In this document: piece by piece, positions 1 through 7,744 of the stretch
How positions within the stretch are numbered: the first letter of the stretch is position 1
Layout of the letters: every line of letters starts with the position of its first letter
Source of the DNA: DASRHK01 sp035650495
GTDB taxonomy: Bacteria > Pseudomonadota > Gammaproteobacteria > Nevskiales > Nevskiaceae
Reading direction: 5' to 3'
Length of the DNA: 32,432 bases
Assembly (NCBI GenBank): GCA_035650495.1
Contig: DASRHK010000113.1
Coordinates: 1 to 32,432 of the forward strand
Program-made: the position numbers and the translations under genes
The notes under the pieces: model-generated
Told to the model about the DNA's origin: nothing
Seen by the model: only the letters and a program-made list of their open reading frames with translations
Database searches by the model: none

Positions 1-966
1 GACAATTTCTGGACCATCGTCGGCGTCGCCAACGCCAAGCGCACGCTCGACGCCGGCTTCACGACGGTGCGCAACGTCGGCTCCGGCAACTACGACGACG
101 TCGCGCTCAAGCAGGCGATCGAAGGCGGCTACATCTCCGGCCCTCGCATCGTGCCCGCGACTTACGCGATCGGCGCGACGGGCGGGCATTGCGACGCCAC
201 CGAGTTCCCGCCGTCGATCAAGACCGACGACGTCAACATCGCCAACAGTCCGGATCAGTATCGCGCGCTGGTGCGGAAGCTCCGCAAGTACGGCGCCGAA
301 GTGATCAAGGTGTGCATGACCGGCGGCGTGTTCTCCAAGACGGATTCCGTCGGCGCGCAGCAGCTTTCCTTCGACGAGATCAAGGCGGTGGTCGACGAGG
401 CGCACATGCTCGGCATGCGCGTCGCAGTCCACGCGCACGGCACCGAGGGGATCAAGGTCGCGCTCAAGGCAGGCGTCGACACCATCGAGCACGCGAGCCT
501 CGCGGATGCGGAAGGCTTCCGGCTCGCGAAAGAGCACGGCGCCTGGTTCGACATGGACATCTACAACGACGACTACATCCTGGCCGAGGGCGAGAAGAAC
601 GGCATGTTCGCCGAGAGCCTCGCCAAGGAAAAGATGATCGGCCGCCGCCAGCGCGAGACGTTCAAGGCGGCGCACGCGGCGGGCGTGAAGATGCTGTTCG
701 GCACCGACGGCGGGGTGTACCCGAATGGCGACAACGCGAAGCAGTTCGCGACGATGGTCGAGTGGGGGATGAAGCCGATCGAAGCAATCCAGGCGGCAAC
801 CAGGAACGCCGCCGAAGCGCTCGATCGCAGCGCCGACGTCGGCGCCATCGCCACCGGTCGCTACGCGGATCTCGTCGCAGTCGACGGCGATCCGCTGGCC
901 GACGTGAAGCTGCTGCAGCGGCCGAGCTTCGTGATGAAAGGCGGCGCGGTGGTGAAAGCGCCCTGA
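1..966 (+). CDS. Amidohydrolase family protein (5' end outside window)
   Basis: The frame is open from base 1, so the N-terminus with the first metal-binding HxH motif lies to the left. The visible part begins with an AGFTTVRNVG-like stretch, typical of imidazolonepropionase/prolidase-like amidohydrolases of the TIM-barrel superfamily. It then shows a lysine in IKVCMTGG (usual place of the bridging carboxylated Lys), the metal histidines in HAHG and EHAS, and the catalytic Asp in FGTDGG. The C-terminus has the usual GRYADLVAVDGDPL strand. These enzymes hydrolyse C-N or C-O bonds, often of cyclic amides or X-Pro dipeptides; the substrate here cannot be read. The internal GTG at 67 is not the real start. 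No signal peptide can be judged because the start is missing. Confidence 0.9.
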   Translation, partial: DNFWTIVGVANAKRTLDAGFTTVRNVGSGNYDDVALKQAIEGGYISGPRIVPATYAIGATGGHCDATEFPPSIKTDDVNIANSPDQYRALVRKLRKYGAEVIKVCMTGGVFSKTDSVGAQQLSFDEIKAVVDEAHMLGMRVAVHAHGTEGIKVALKAGVDTIEHASLADAEGFRLAKEHGAWFDMDIYNDDYILAEGEKNGMFAESLAKEKMIGRRQRETFKAAHAAGVKMLFGTDGGVYPNGDNAKQFATMVEWGMKPIEAIQAATRNAAEALDRSADVGAIATGRYADLVAVDGDPLADVKLLQRPSFVMKGGAVVKAP

Positions 967-1000
967 ACGATTGCAGGCATCGCGGCATTCGTCGCAGGCC

Positions 1001-1029
1001 TTCAACCCCGTCGCGGTTTCCCCGATAAT
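1001..1029 (+). promoter_or_regulatory. Candidate sigma70-type promoter of the receiver-domain gene
   Basis: TTCAAC at 1001-1006 and GATAAT at 1024-1029 are separated by 17 bases, with the -10 one base off consensus. This would start transcription near 1036, about 45 bases before the GTG start at 1082. Prediction by eye only. Confidence 0.35.
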
Positions 1030-1081
1030 GCGCGCCGGGAAGTAGGAGAGCCGCTGCAAGGCGGACGCGTCAGGGGACAGT

Positions 1082-1468
1082 GTGAACAGTGTTCTGTTGA
1101 TCGACGACGATCCAGTCGTCACTTGTGTGTACGAAGGACTTTTCGCGTCGGCGGGCTATGACGTGAAGGTGGCCCAGGACGGCGAGGACGGACTCGCCTC
1201 CGTGCATCGGTGGCGCCCCGACGCAGTCCTGCTCGACCTGTCGATGCCCAAGCTCAACGGCCTGCAGTGGCTGCAGAACGTGCGCTCCGACCGACGCTTC
1301 GAGAAGCTTCCTGTCGTGGTGTTCACCGCAGGTCAGGTCGCGTGGCAGCTGACCGCCGCCAAGAACAGCACGGCGACCTGCGTCATCTCCAAGAAGTCCG
1401 CGGATCCCGCGGCTGTCGTTCGCGCCGTGTCGGACGCGATCACCATGGGCGCGTGGCGCTTCTGACGC
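1082..1468 (+). CDS. Single-domain response regulator (receiver domain only)
   Basis: 127 residues, essentially one CheY-like receiver domain with no output domain. The acidic pocket is IDDD (residues 7-10), the phospho-acceptor is Asp52 in LLDLSMP, the switch Thr is Thr82 in VVFTAG, and the conserved Lys is in ISKKS (about 104). It should be phosphorylated by a histidine kinase and act through protein contacts. No kinase is adjacent; the closest in the window is the hybrid kinase at 27821. The start is a GTG with only a weak purine-rich stretch (AGGGGAC) upstream. It ends just before the convergent LuxR-type gene at 1470, with no room for a terminator between them. Confidence 0.9.
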
Positions 1469-1469
1469 G

Positions 1470-2660
1470 CTAGCCGAGCGCGAGCACGCTGTTCAGCAGC
1501 AACCGCACCAGCATCGTCTGGCGCGTGACGCCGGTCTTGCAGAAGATCGAGCGCAGATGCGTGCGCGCCGTGTTGCGGCGCACGTTCATCTTCTCTGCGG
1601 CTTCGTCGAGCGTGAAGCCTTCGGTCAGCAGCAGCGCGAGCGCCGCTTCCATTCGCGTCAATCCGAACAGTCGGCGCACGAGCTCGTGCGACGGCTGCGC
1701 GGCATTCGATTCCGGATCGCGCAGGAACACGGCGACGGCCGGACGCATCCGGCTCTCGGACCATGCGCCGGGCGGGATCGCGCGCACCAGCACGCCGAGC
1801 TTCGCGCGACCCGACGGTCGCGTCACCGACATCGCTTCCACGACGGCGGGTCCTTCCGTTTGCGTGGTGCCCGTGAGCGCCTGCTTGAGCATGCGCTGCA
1901 GCTCGCGGCTTTCCTGCGCGCTGTCGACGCACAGGTTGTTGCCGGACAGCCAGATGCCGTCCTTCTCGGCGAGGATGCGGCGCGCTTCCTGGTTGGTCTC
2001 GACCACCGCGCCGTTCTGCGCGTAGCTGATGATGCCGAGCAGCAGGCGATTCACCGTGCCGGCGAACAGCTGGCGCTCGCATTCGAGGAAGTCGAGCTTC
2101 GCGTGCAGCTGGATCGAGCGCTTGAGGTGGGGCAGGAGGAATCGCACCAGCGCCTTGTCCTGGGCGGAGAACGGCTTGGCGTCGTGCGCGCGCGTGATGC
2201 GCAGGCGGCACTCGATGCCTTCGCTCGTGTAGATGTCGGCGCCGAGCAGATGGCGGATGTCGAGCGGCTTCAAGTATTCGAGATAGATCGGAGAAGCGAG
2301 CCACTGCTTGCCGATCAGCTCTTCCGCGGTGATCACCTCACCTTCGGTCAGGCGCACGAAGGGATCGAGTGCGAAGAAGTGGGTCTCGTACGATTCCACG
2401 CCCTGCGTCGTCACCGGTCCGGTGTTGATCATGATGCCGGCGCTGTCGGGCGACGGTGGGCGCAGCATCAGCGTCACGTGTCCCGCGCGCAGGCTGTCGC
2501 GCATCATCTGCAGCGCGCTCTGCCACGGGGGGTTCTCCATCGGGCCCTCGTAGATCGCCCCGAGCAGCTTGTCGATCAGCGGCAGATCGGCGCCCAACGC
2601 CACGGGCGCGGGCGCAGCCGCCGCACGGGCATGACTATTGGACTTGGCGAGGGAGGGCAT
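1470..2660 (-). CDS. LuxR-family transcriptional regulator
   Basis: 396 residues. The last ~66 residues form a LuxR/FixJ-type helix-turn-helix: a LFGLTRMEAALALLL helix, then TLDEAAEKMNVRRNTARTHL with the recognition helix, then IFCKTGVTRQTMLVRLL. The ~320-residue N-terminal part has no receiver Asp and looks like a ligand-sensing (GAF/PAS-like) region, so it probably senses a small molecule rather than being phosphorylated. The start at 2660 is chosen because AGGACG lies just upstream; the frame stays open further but the extension looks like shadow sequence. A TATACT -10 candidate lies on this strand at 2694-2689. It diverges from the ketosteroid isomerase at 2781, so a role in regulating steroid genes is a reasonable inference but not shown. 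Confidence 0.85.
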   Translation of the reverse strand: MPSLAKSNSHARAAAAPAPVALGADLPLIDKLLGAIYEGPMENPPWQSALQMMRDSLRAGHVTLMLRPPSPDSAGIMINTGPVTTQGVESYETHFFALDPFVRLTEGEVITAEELIGKQWLASPIYLEYLKPLDIRHLLGADIYTSEGIECRLRITRAHDAKPFSAQDKALVRFLLPHLKRSIQLHAKLDFLECERQLFAGTVNRLLLGIISYAQNGAVVETNQEARRILAEKDGIWLSGNNLCVDSAQESRELQRMLKQALTGTTQTEGPAVVEAMSVTRPSGRAKLGVLVRAIPPGAWSESRMRPAVAVFLRDPESNAAQPSHELVRRLFGLTRMEAALALLLTEGFTLDEAAEKMNVRRNTARTHLRSIFCKTGVTRQTMLVRLLLNSVLALG

Positions 2661-2780
2661 GAACGTCCTGCGAATCCGACGTGCTGCGAGTATAGCCAAT
2701 TCACCAATATGGACGATCCTGACCCAAGCCCGGGCATCGGATGATTGCCGACGCACCAAGGACTTGCACACGGGAGCCCC

Positions 2781-3161
2781 ATGGCGGACGAGAAGAAGAT
2801 GAAGCAGGCCATGCAGGCCTATATCGACCATTTCAATCGCAGCGACGCCGGCGCGATCGCCGCGCTCTATGCGGACGACGCGACGGTCGAGGATCCCGTC
2901 GGCAGCCCGTTGAAGAAGGGCAAGGCCGAGATCGCCGCGTTCTATCAGATGGCGATCAAGACGGGCGCAAAGCTGCAGCTGGCCGCGCCGATCCGCGCGT
3001 CGCACAGCAATTCGGCGGCGATGGCGTTCGACGTCCTGCTCAACATGCCGCAGGGCAAGGCACTGATCCGCGTGATCGACGTGATGACCTTCGACGACGC
3101 CGGCAAATTCTCGTCGATGCGCGCGTTCTGGGGCCCGAGCGACATGGAGATGCAGGCGTGA
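2781..3161 (+). CDS. ksi: Delta5-3-ketosteroid isomerase (steroid delta-isomerase)
   Basis: 126 residues of the NTF2/SnoaL fold, matching the size of classical bacterial ketosteroid isomerases. The catalytic tyrosine is at residue 14 (AYIDHFN) and the catalytic base aspartate at residue 38 in ATVEDPVGS, the same numbers as in the Comamonas testosteroni enzyme. The second acid is Asp100 in RVIDVMTF (Asp99 in Comamonas). MRAFWGP near the end matches the family MRALFG. It moves the C5-C6 double bond of 3-oxo-delta5-steroids to the conjugated 4-5 position. ATG at 2781 is chosen over the in-frame TTG at 2745 because it reproduces the family N-terminus. Its stop overlaps the next gene in a GTGA arrangement, indicating translational coupling. 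Confidence 0.93.
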   Translation: MADEKKMKQAMQAYIDHFNRSDAGAIAALYADDATVEDPVGSPLKKGKAEIAAFYQMAIKTGAKLQLAAPIRASHSNSAAMAFDVLLNMPQGKALIRVIDVMTFDDAGKFSSMRAFWGPSDMEMQA

Positions 3162-3610
3162 AGCTGGAAGACATCTCGGATCGGCTCGAGCTCGAGCATC
3201 TCGTCACGGCATACACGTATGCGATCGACGAGCGCGCGTGGGACAAGCTCGACGCGATCTTCACCGAAGACGCTTACATCGACTATCGCGCGATGGGCGG
3301 CATCGACGGCAAGTACCCCGCGATCAGGCAGTGGCTGCCCGAGGCGCTGAAGCATTTTCCGGCGTACATGCACTTCATCGGGAATTTCCATTGCGAGATC
3401 GCGGGCGACGAAGCGACCGGCAAGGTCGCCTGCTTCAACCCGATGGTGGTGCCGCGCCAGGACGGCGGCAGCGACACGATGTTCCTCGGCTTGTGGTACT
3501 ACGACAAATATCGCCGCACGCGCGCCGGCTGGCGGATCGTCGAGCGGGTCGAGAAGAAGTGCTACGAGTCCGGCATGCCGGACTGGATGAAGAAGGCCTT
3601 GAAGCTCTGA
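3158..3610 (+). CDS. NTF2/SnoaL-like protein coupled to the ketosteroid isomerase
   Basis: 150 residues of the SnoaL-like (SnoaL_4 type) NTF2 fold. It starts MKLEDISDRLELEHLVTAYT, has AIFTEDAYIDYRAMGG in the middle and LGLWYYDKYRRT near the end. Family members include small hydratases, dehydratases, isomerases and the small subunits of ring hydroxylases. The GTG start overlaps the isomerase stop (GTGA), so the two are translated together and the protein probably acts on a steroid or steroid-derived ring. The AT-ase-like Tyr14/Asp38 signature of the isomerase is not repeated here, so it is not simply a second copy. The exact reaction is unknown. Confidence 0.8.
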   Translation: MKLEDISDRLELEHLVTAYTYAIDERAWDKLDAIFTEDAYIDYRAMGGIDGKYPAIRQWLPEALKHFPAYMHFIGNFHCEIAGDEATGKVACFNPMVVPRQDGGSDTMFLGLWYYDKYRRTRAGWRIVERVEKKCYESGMPDWMKKALKL

Positions 3611-3630
3611 TCGGCGCGTTCGTTGTACAG

Positions 3631-3658
3631 GCAAAGGCGACCTGAAGGTCGCCTTTGC
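3631..3658. terminator. Perfect hairpin between convergent genes (probable bidirectional terminator)
   Basis: A 12-bp perfect stem, GCAAAGGCGACC with GGTCGCCTTTGC, closes a TGAA loop. It lies between the SnoaL-like gene (stop 3610) and the convergent Gln-rich gene (stop 3715). Neither side has a T-tract, so it may act as a transcript-end stabiliser rather than a classical intrinsic terminator. Confidence 0.6.
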
Positions 3659-3714
3659 TGAAACAACCAGCGAATTGAGCCGCGCTTGTCGCGGCTCGAA
3701 TTCGCCAATCGAAG

Positions 3715-4011
3715 CTACCGCTTCTCGGTGTCGCCCTGCTGACGATTGCCGGACTGGCTGCCGCGATCGTTCTCTTCGAAGCCGCCCTGCTGGCGGTTGC
3801 CGGACTGGTTGCCGCGATCCTGCTGCTGCTGACCACCCGAACGATCCTGGCCGCCCTGCTGCTGCGACGGCGACCGGTTCTGATCGCCCTGCTGGCCCTG
3901 GCGATTGCCCTGGTTCTGCTGCTGCTGGCCCTGGCCCGCGCGCGGTTGCTCGCGATCCTGGTCCGGCTTGCCTGGGCGCATGTCGCCACCTTTCCGATTC
4001 TGCTCGTTCAT
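3715..4011 (-). CDS. Gln/Gly/Arg-rich low-complexity protein
   Basis: 98 residues almost wholly of Gln, Gly, Asn, Asp and Arg, predicted disordered; no known domain recognised. It contains a duplicated stretch SGNRQQG with a preceding RG(N/S)Q. At the DNA level a 36-base unit occurs at 3733-3768 and again at 3784-3819 with three mismatches, 51 bases apart, so the gene has grown by internal duplication. A GAGGAG Shine-Dalgarno sequence precedes the ATG at 4011, which supports it being translated. No signal peptide. Similar hydrophilic proteins are often stress- or desiccation-linked, but nothing here shows that function. Confidence 0.65.
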   Translation of the reverse strand: MNEQNRKGGDMRPGKPDQDREQPRAGQGQQQQNQGNRQGQQGDQNRSPSQQQGGQDRSGGQQQQDRGNQSGNRQQGGFEENDRGSQSGNRQQGDTEKR

Positions 4012-4098
4012 CTCTGTCGCTCCTCGCGCATGTCGCGCATTTTCACTACACCTATACAGAGCGTCCGCCGGCGTACGAAGTTCGCGACCCTGAAATGT

Positions 4099-4596
4099 TT
4101 ACACGACGCCTTCCTGCTTCGCGCGCGAATGCTTGCGGGCGTGTAATTTCTCCGCGTCGTCGAGCGAGTGCGTGCCCTTGAGCCCGCCCCCGGCCTTCGC
4201 CGCGAGATCGGCGAGGCGCGAGTAGTAGTTGCGCAACACGTCGAGCTCCTCCTGCGAAAGATCCTCCACGGCCACGACGCGATTGCTCGCATGCTCGTGC
4301 GCGGCGAGCAGCTCGTTGAGCTTGAGATGGATGGCCGCGCTGTCCTTGTTCTGGGAGTGCTGGATCACGAACACCATCAGGAACGTGATGATCGTGGTCA
4401 GCGTGTTGATCACGATCTGCCACAGCTCCGAGAAGTGGAAGTAGGGGCCGGTCAAGGCCCACACCAGCACGAGCAGGCTCGCGGTCGCGAACGCGCCGCT
4501 GGAGCCGGCGACCTTGGTGCAGCCGGTGGCGAAGCGCTCGAACCACGAGAGCTGCTGCGGCGAGCGCTGGATTTGGGTGACCTCGGGCTGCGTCAT
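4099..4596 (-). CDS. Low-affinity iron permease family protein
   Basis: 165 residues. The N-terminal half has WFERFATGCTKVAGSSGAFA followed by two hydrophobic segments (ATASLLVLVWALTGPYFHF, then WQIVINTLTTIITFLMVFVIQ). The downstream QHSQNKDSAAIHLKLNELL is typical of the low-affinity iron permease family (Pfam Iron_permease). The C-terminal half is charged and probably cytoplasmic (ASNRVVAVEDLSQEELDVLRNYY). The family is named after yeast Fet4, but bacterial members are small and their transport role is poorly shown. The ATG at 4596 starts MTQPEVTQ; the longer open frame upstream is antisense to fabH and was rejected. It diverges from fabH. Confidence 0.8.
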   Translation of the reverse strand: MTQPEVTQIQRSPQQLSWFERFATGCTKVAGSSGAFATASLLVLVWALTGPYFHFSELWQIVINTLTTIITFLMVFVIQHSQNKDSAAIHLKLNELLAAHEHASNRVVAVEDLSQEELDVLRNYYSRLADLAAKAGGGLKGTHSLDDAEKLHARKHSRAKQEGVV

Positions 4597-4716
4597 GGCG
4601 GATCGCCGGCCTGAAGCCGACGCCTTCGAAGGGGGCTTGCTACTTCGATGGCCGGCCGCGGAGCCCGGTTCCTCCCCAGATGCGCGTGCCGCCGGGTCAT
4701 GCGAAAGTTGCGGCAT

Positions 4717-5676
4717 ATGGCTTACGCCCGCATCGTGGGGACCGGCAGCTACCTGCCGGCGCGGATCGTCACCAATCGAGAGCTCGAGTCGCGCATCGAC
4801 ACCACCGACGAGTGGATCGTGACGCGCACGGGCATCGAGTCGCGCCACGTCGCCGCCGACGACGAGATGACCAGCGATCTCGCGGTCGCCGCCGCGAAGC
4901 GCGCGATGGAGGCGGCGTCGGTGACGCCCGCCGACGTCGATCTGATCATCGTCGCGACCACGACCGAGGACATGGTGTTTCCGTCCACCGCTTGCCTCGT
5001 GCAGGCCAAGCTCGGCGTGAAGCAAGGCGCGGCATTCGATGTGCAGGCCGTCTGCACCGGCTTCGTCTACGCGCTCGCGATCGCCGACAAGTTCGTCGCC
5101 AGCGGCCAGCATCGCTGCGCGCTGGTGATCGGTGCGGAAGTGTTCTCGCGCATCCTCGACTGGAACGATCGGCGCACCTGCGTGCTGTTCGGCGACGGCG
5201 CGGGCGCCGTCGTGCTCAAGCAATCCGATCAGCCTGGGATCATGTCGAGCTCGCTCCACGCAGACGGCAGCCTCGCACACATCCTGCGCGTGCCCGGCGG
5301 CGTGTCGGGCGGCCAGCTGCGCGGCAGTCCGTATCTGGAGATGGACGGACAGGCGGTCTATCGTGTCGCGGTGCGCGAGCTCGAAGCAGGCGCAACGGAG
5401 ATCCTGAAGCAGAACCAGCTGAGCGCCGACGTGCTCGACTGGTACGTGCCGCATCAAGCCAATATCCGCATCATCAACACGCTGGCCGACAAGATCGGCG
5501 TCGCGCGCGAGCGCGTGGTGACGACGGTGGCAAAACAGGGCAACACCTCGGCGGCGTCGGTGCCGCTGGCGCTCGACGCAGCGGTGCGCGATGGCCGGAT
5601 CAAGCCCGGTCACCTCGTGCTGGTGCAGGGCGTCGGCGGCGGCATGACCTGGGGCTCGCTGCTGATGAAGCTGTAA
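4717..5676 (+). CDS. fabH: Beta-ketoacyl-ACP synthase III
   Basis: 319 residues, full family length. The Cys-His-Asn triad is Cys113 in AVCTGF, His246 in VPHQANIRII and Asn276 in GNTSAAS, close to C112/H244/N274 of E. coli FabH. TDEWIVTRTGI near residue 30, the GDGAGAVVL loop and the C-terminal GVGGGMTWGS are also family hallmarks. FabH condenses acetyl-CoA (or another short acyl-CoA) with malonyl-ACP to start fatty acid synthesis. It stands alone here, without plsX or fabD, so it may be an extra copy with a different primer. The start gives MAYARIVGTGSYLP; no good ribosome-binding site is visible and ATG at 4699 is an alternative. Confidence 0.93.
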   Translation: MAYARIVGTGSYLPARIVTNRELESRIDTTDEWIVTRTGIESRHVAADDEMTSDLAVAAAKRAMEAASVTPADVDLIIVATTTEDMVFPSTACLVQAKLGVKQGAAFDVQAVCTGFVYALAIADKFVASGQHRCALVIGAEVFSRILDWNDRRTCVLFGDGAGAVVLKQSDQPGIMSSSLHADGSLAHILRVPGGVSGGQLRGSPYLEMDGQAVYRVAVRELEAGATEILKQNQLSADVLDWYVPHQANIRIINTLADKIGVARERVVTTVAKQGNTSAASVPLALDAAVRDGRIKPGHLVLVQGVGGGMTWGSLLMKL

Positions 5677-5688
5677 CGGAGGATGGGA

Positions 5689-6204
5689 ATGAGATCCGCA
5701 ATCGCGATTGCACTGGTCTTCGCCGCGTCGCCGGTGCTCGCCGACGAAGCCGCATCGGCGCTCGCCGACTGCCAAGCGCATCAGCAACGGCTGGAAGACC
5801 TCGAGTCGAACGCCATGGCGCCCGCGCAAGCCGCCGGCAGCGGAACCGGCTGGCAGCCGCAGCGATTCGGTGAGGACGAGATCGCGCACCAGCGCGCGCT
5901 CACCGACGACGCGTGCGCTTATGCGCGCGAGCTGCGCAGGAAATCCGGCGCGCCGAAGATGAGCGCGAATCCGACGCCGCCGCCTTCGATCCAGCCGTTC
6001 CGCTCCGACGAGCCGCCGCCGTCGTCGCAGCCGCCGGTGTTCGACGAGCATCCGCGCCTGCCGGCTGCGCAACCGCCGTCGCCTTCGCCACCGCCGCGGA
6101 AGATGGTCCGCAGACCGCCGCCTGCGCCGCAGCCCAGCGTCGGCGGGACCAAGGCGAGGCATCCGGTCGACGAATCGCAGCCCGCGACGCCGGCGCAGCA
6201 GTGA
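5689..6204 (+). CDS. Exported proline-rich protein of unknown function
   Basis: 171 residues. A Sec signal peptide (MRSAIAIALVFAASPVLA, cleavage before DEAA) is followed by ~75 residues with two cysteines (ADCQAHQQ and DACAYA). The rest is a Pro-rich, probably disordered tail with PPP and SPPP runs. The start at 5689 is preferred over the ATG at 5683 because GGAGG at 5678-5682 sits directly against 5683 but six bases before 5689. It follows fabH by 12 bases and may share its transcript. No family recognised; the Pro-rich tail could span the periplasm or bind peptidoglycan or a partner. Confidence 0.75.
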   Translation: MRSAIAIALVFAASPVLADEAASALADCQAHQQRLEDLESNAMAPAQAAGSGTGWQPQRFGEDEIAHQRALTDDACAYARELRRKSGAPKMSANPTPPPSIQPFRSDEPPPSSQPPVFDEHPRLPAAQPPSPSPPPRKMVRRPPPAPQPSVGGTKARHPVDESQPATPAQQ

Positions 6205-6209
6205 GGTGG

Positions 6210-6233
6210 GTCGCCCTTCAGGGCGACGTTTTT
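6210..6233 (+). terminator. Intrinsic terminator after the fabH / Pro-rich pair
   Basis: A 7-bp perfect stem, GTCGCCC with GGGCGAC, around a TTCA loop is followed by G and five T residues. It starts six bases after the stop codon at 6204. The loop contains the stop codon (TGA on the minus strand, 6220-6218) of the convergent gene. Confidence 0.8.
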
Positions 6234-7744
6234 GGCCGCAGCCGCACGCGTCCCCACGTCGTTCCGTAGATCGGGCGACCCTGCTCGTCGAGGATTACGC
6301 CGGAGAACAGGTTGTTGTAGCGGGCGCCGCCGATCGTGTAGCGGAAATCGCTCTTGCCCGATTCCCAGTTGAGCGCCTCGAGCGTCCAGCGATTGTCGCG
6401 TGCGCCGACGAGATACACCTCGGCTGAGCCGAGGCTCAGCATCGGCACGCCGTTGGGTGAGCTGACTTCCGCATTCGTCCACGCGCTGGCGAGTCGATGC
6501 GTCGCGGGATCCCACACGAACTTCTCGACCCCGAACGGCTGATGACGCGGGTTGCTGCCGAGGAAGGAGATGAGCAGAGGCCGCGCCTGCTTCGGCAGAT
6601 ACCACGGCACGTTGCGCGGCGTGTTGTTCACGACGAGCGCGCCGTAGCCGGAGACGACGACCGCTTGCTCCGACTGCACGGCATCGAGTTTCAGTGAGCC
6701 CATCGACACCGGTGCGATCGCCGCGATGCGCTGCGATCCCAGGGGAATCGCGTCGCGCCAGAACAGCGTGAGGTTCATGCGCACGTCGCCGTCGGTGATC
6801 GCGACGAGATGATCCTCGCTGCCGAAGCCCATCAGCGCCGGCGTCGAGCCGGTGCCGTCGCCGCCCGTGTTGGAGTACGGCTCGCACCATGCGCCATCGC
6901 GCGCATCGATCGAGAGCTTGTCGCCGGTCCACACCACTTTGTGCAGATGCTCGCGTGAAGCGACGTAGATGCCACCGCGCTCGTCGATCGCGAAGCTGTT
7001 GCGGACCCAGCCGTATCCGGGCCGCGTGGAATCCTCGGCGGCGTGCTCGGAATGCTGGAGCTTCACGAAGCGGCTCTGCTTCAGATCGCGTGAGATCGCG
7101 ACAACGTAGCCGTGCTCGGTCGCGACGACGATCCAGCCGTCGAACGTCATGTTGATGCCGATCAGGTTGCCGGTGATCGGCGCGGGCAGGACGTATTCGC
7201 CTTTCTTCTCGATCGGCGAATCGGCGCTGCCGACGTCGCCGTAGACCGCGATCGCGCCGCGCTTCAGGCCGACGTAGAAGCGATTGTCGCGGTCGACCAT
7301 CGTGTAGACGCCCGCGAGATCGCGGAACATGCGCGCTTCGCGGAACGCGTGCACGAGCGCGAGGAAGCCGTCGTTGTTCTCTTCGAACGCGGCGTCGCTC
7401 GCATCGGTGCGCGCCTCCTCGAAGGTGTCGGGGTTGCCGTTCGGCAGATGTGCGAGCACGCGGAAGGATTCCGCATCCTGCTTGTAGATGCCGTTGAGCC
7501 CGTTCGACCAGATCACGCGCCGGCCGTCGGCGTACGCGGGCGAGATGAACGCGCCGAAATGTCCGGGCCCGAGATGAACGTAGTCGATCTCGTCGGGCTT
7601 CAGCGCGTGCGTGGGCGCGGTGGGGCCAGCGGTCGGCGTCGCGTCCTGCTGCGCGGAGCTGCGATGCGGCAGGGGATACGGCGATTCCGCGAGGTATGGA
7701 TTGACCGGTGCGGCGATTGCCGCCGCGAGCAGGAGCGAGAGCAT
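6218..7744 (-). CDS. Secreted propeller-like protein coupled to a TonB-dependent receptor
   Basis: 508 residues with a short hydrophobic N-terminus (MLSLLLAAAIAAPV) that looks like a signal peptide. The rest is repeated beta-strand-rich segments such as GVYTMVDRDNRFYVGL, DGWIVVATEHGYVVAIS and FAIDERGGIYVASREHLHKVVW. These recur at blade-like spacing and suggest a beta-propeller of the quinoprotein/SGL type. No metal or PQQ ligand set could be assigned. The ATG overlaps the stop of the receptor gene as TGATG (7746-7742), so the two are translationally coupled. This suggests a surface or periplasmic partner of the receptor, perhaps binding the same ligand. Function is otherwise unknown. Confidence 0.75.
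   Translation of the reverse strand: MLSLLLAAAIAAPVNPYLAESPYPLPHRSSAQQDATPTAGPTAPTHALKPDEIDYVHLGPGHFGAFISPAYADGRRVIWSNGLNGIYKQDAESFRVLAHLPNGNPDTFEEARTDASDAAFEENNDGFLALVHAFREARMFRDLAGVYTMVDRDNRFYVGLKRGAIAVYGDVGSADSPIEKKGEYVLPAPITGNLIGINMTFDGWIVVATEHGYVVAISRDLKQSRFVKLQHSEHAAEDSTRPGYGWVRNSFAIDERGGIYVASREHLHKVVWTGDKLSIDARDGAWCEPYSNTGGDGTGSTPALMGFGSEDHLVAITDGDVRMNLTLFWRDAIPLGSQRIAAIAPVSMGSLKLDAVQSEQAVVVSGYGALVVNNTPRNVPWYLPKQARPLLISFLGSNPRHQPFGVEKFVWDPATHRLASAWTNAEVSSPNGVPMLSLGSAEVYLVGARDNRWTLEALNWESGKSDFRYTIGGARYNNLFSGVILDEQGRPIYGTTWGRVRLRPKTSP

Noticed and set aside
4597..6162. Long minus-strand extension in front of the iron-permease-like gene
   Set aside because: Antisense to fabH and the Pro-rich gene; protein-like sequence begins only at MTQPEVTQ (4596).
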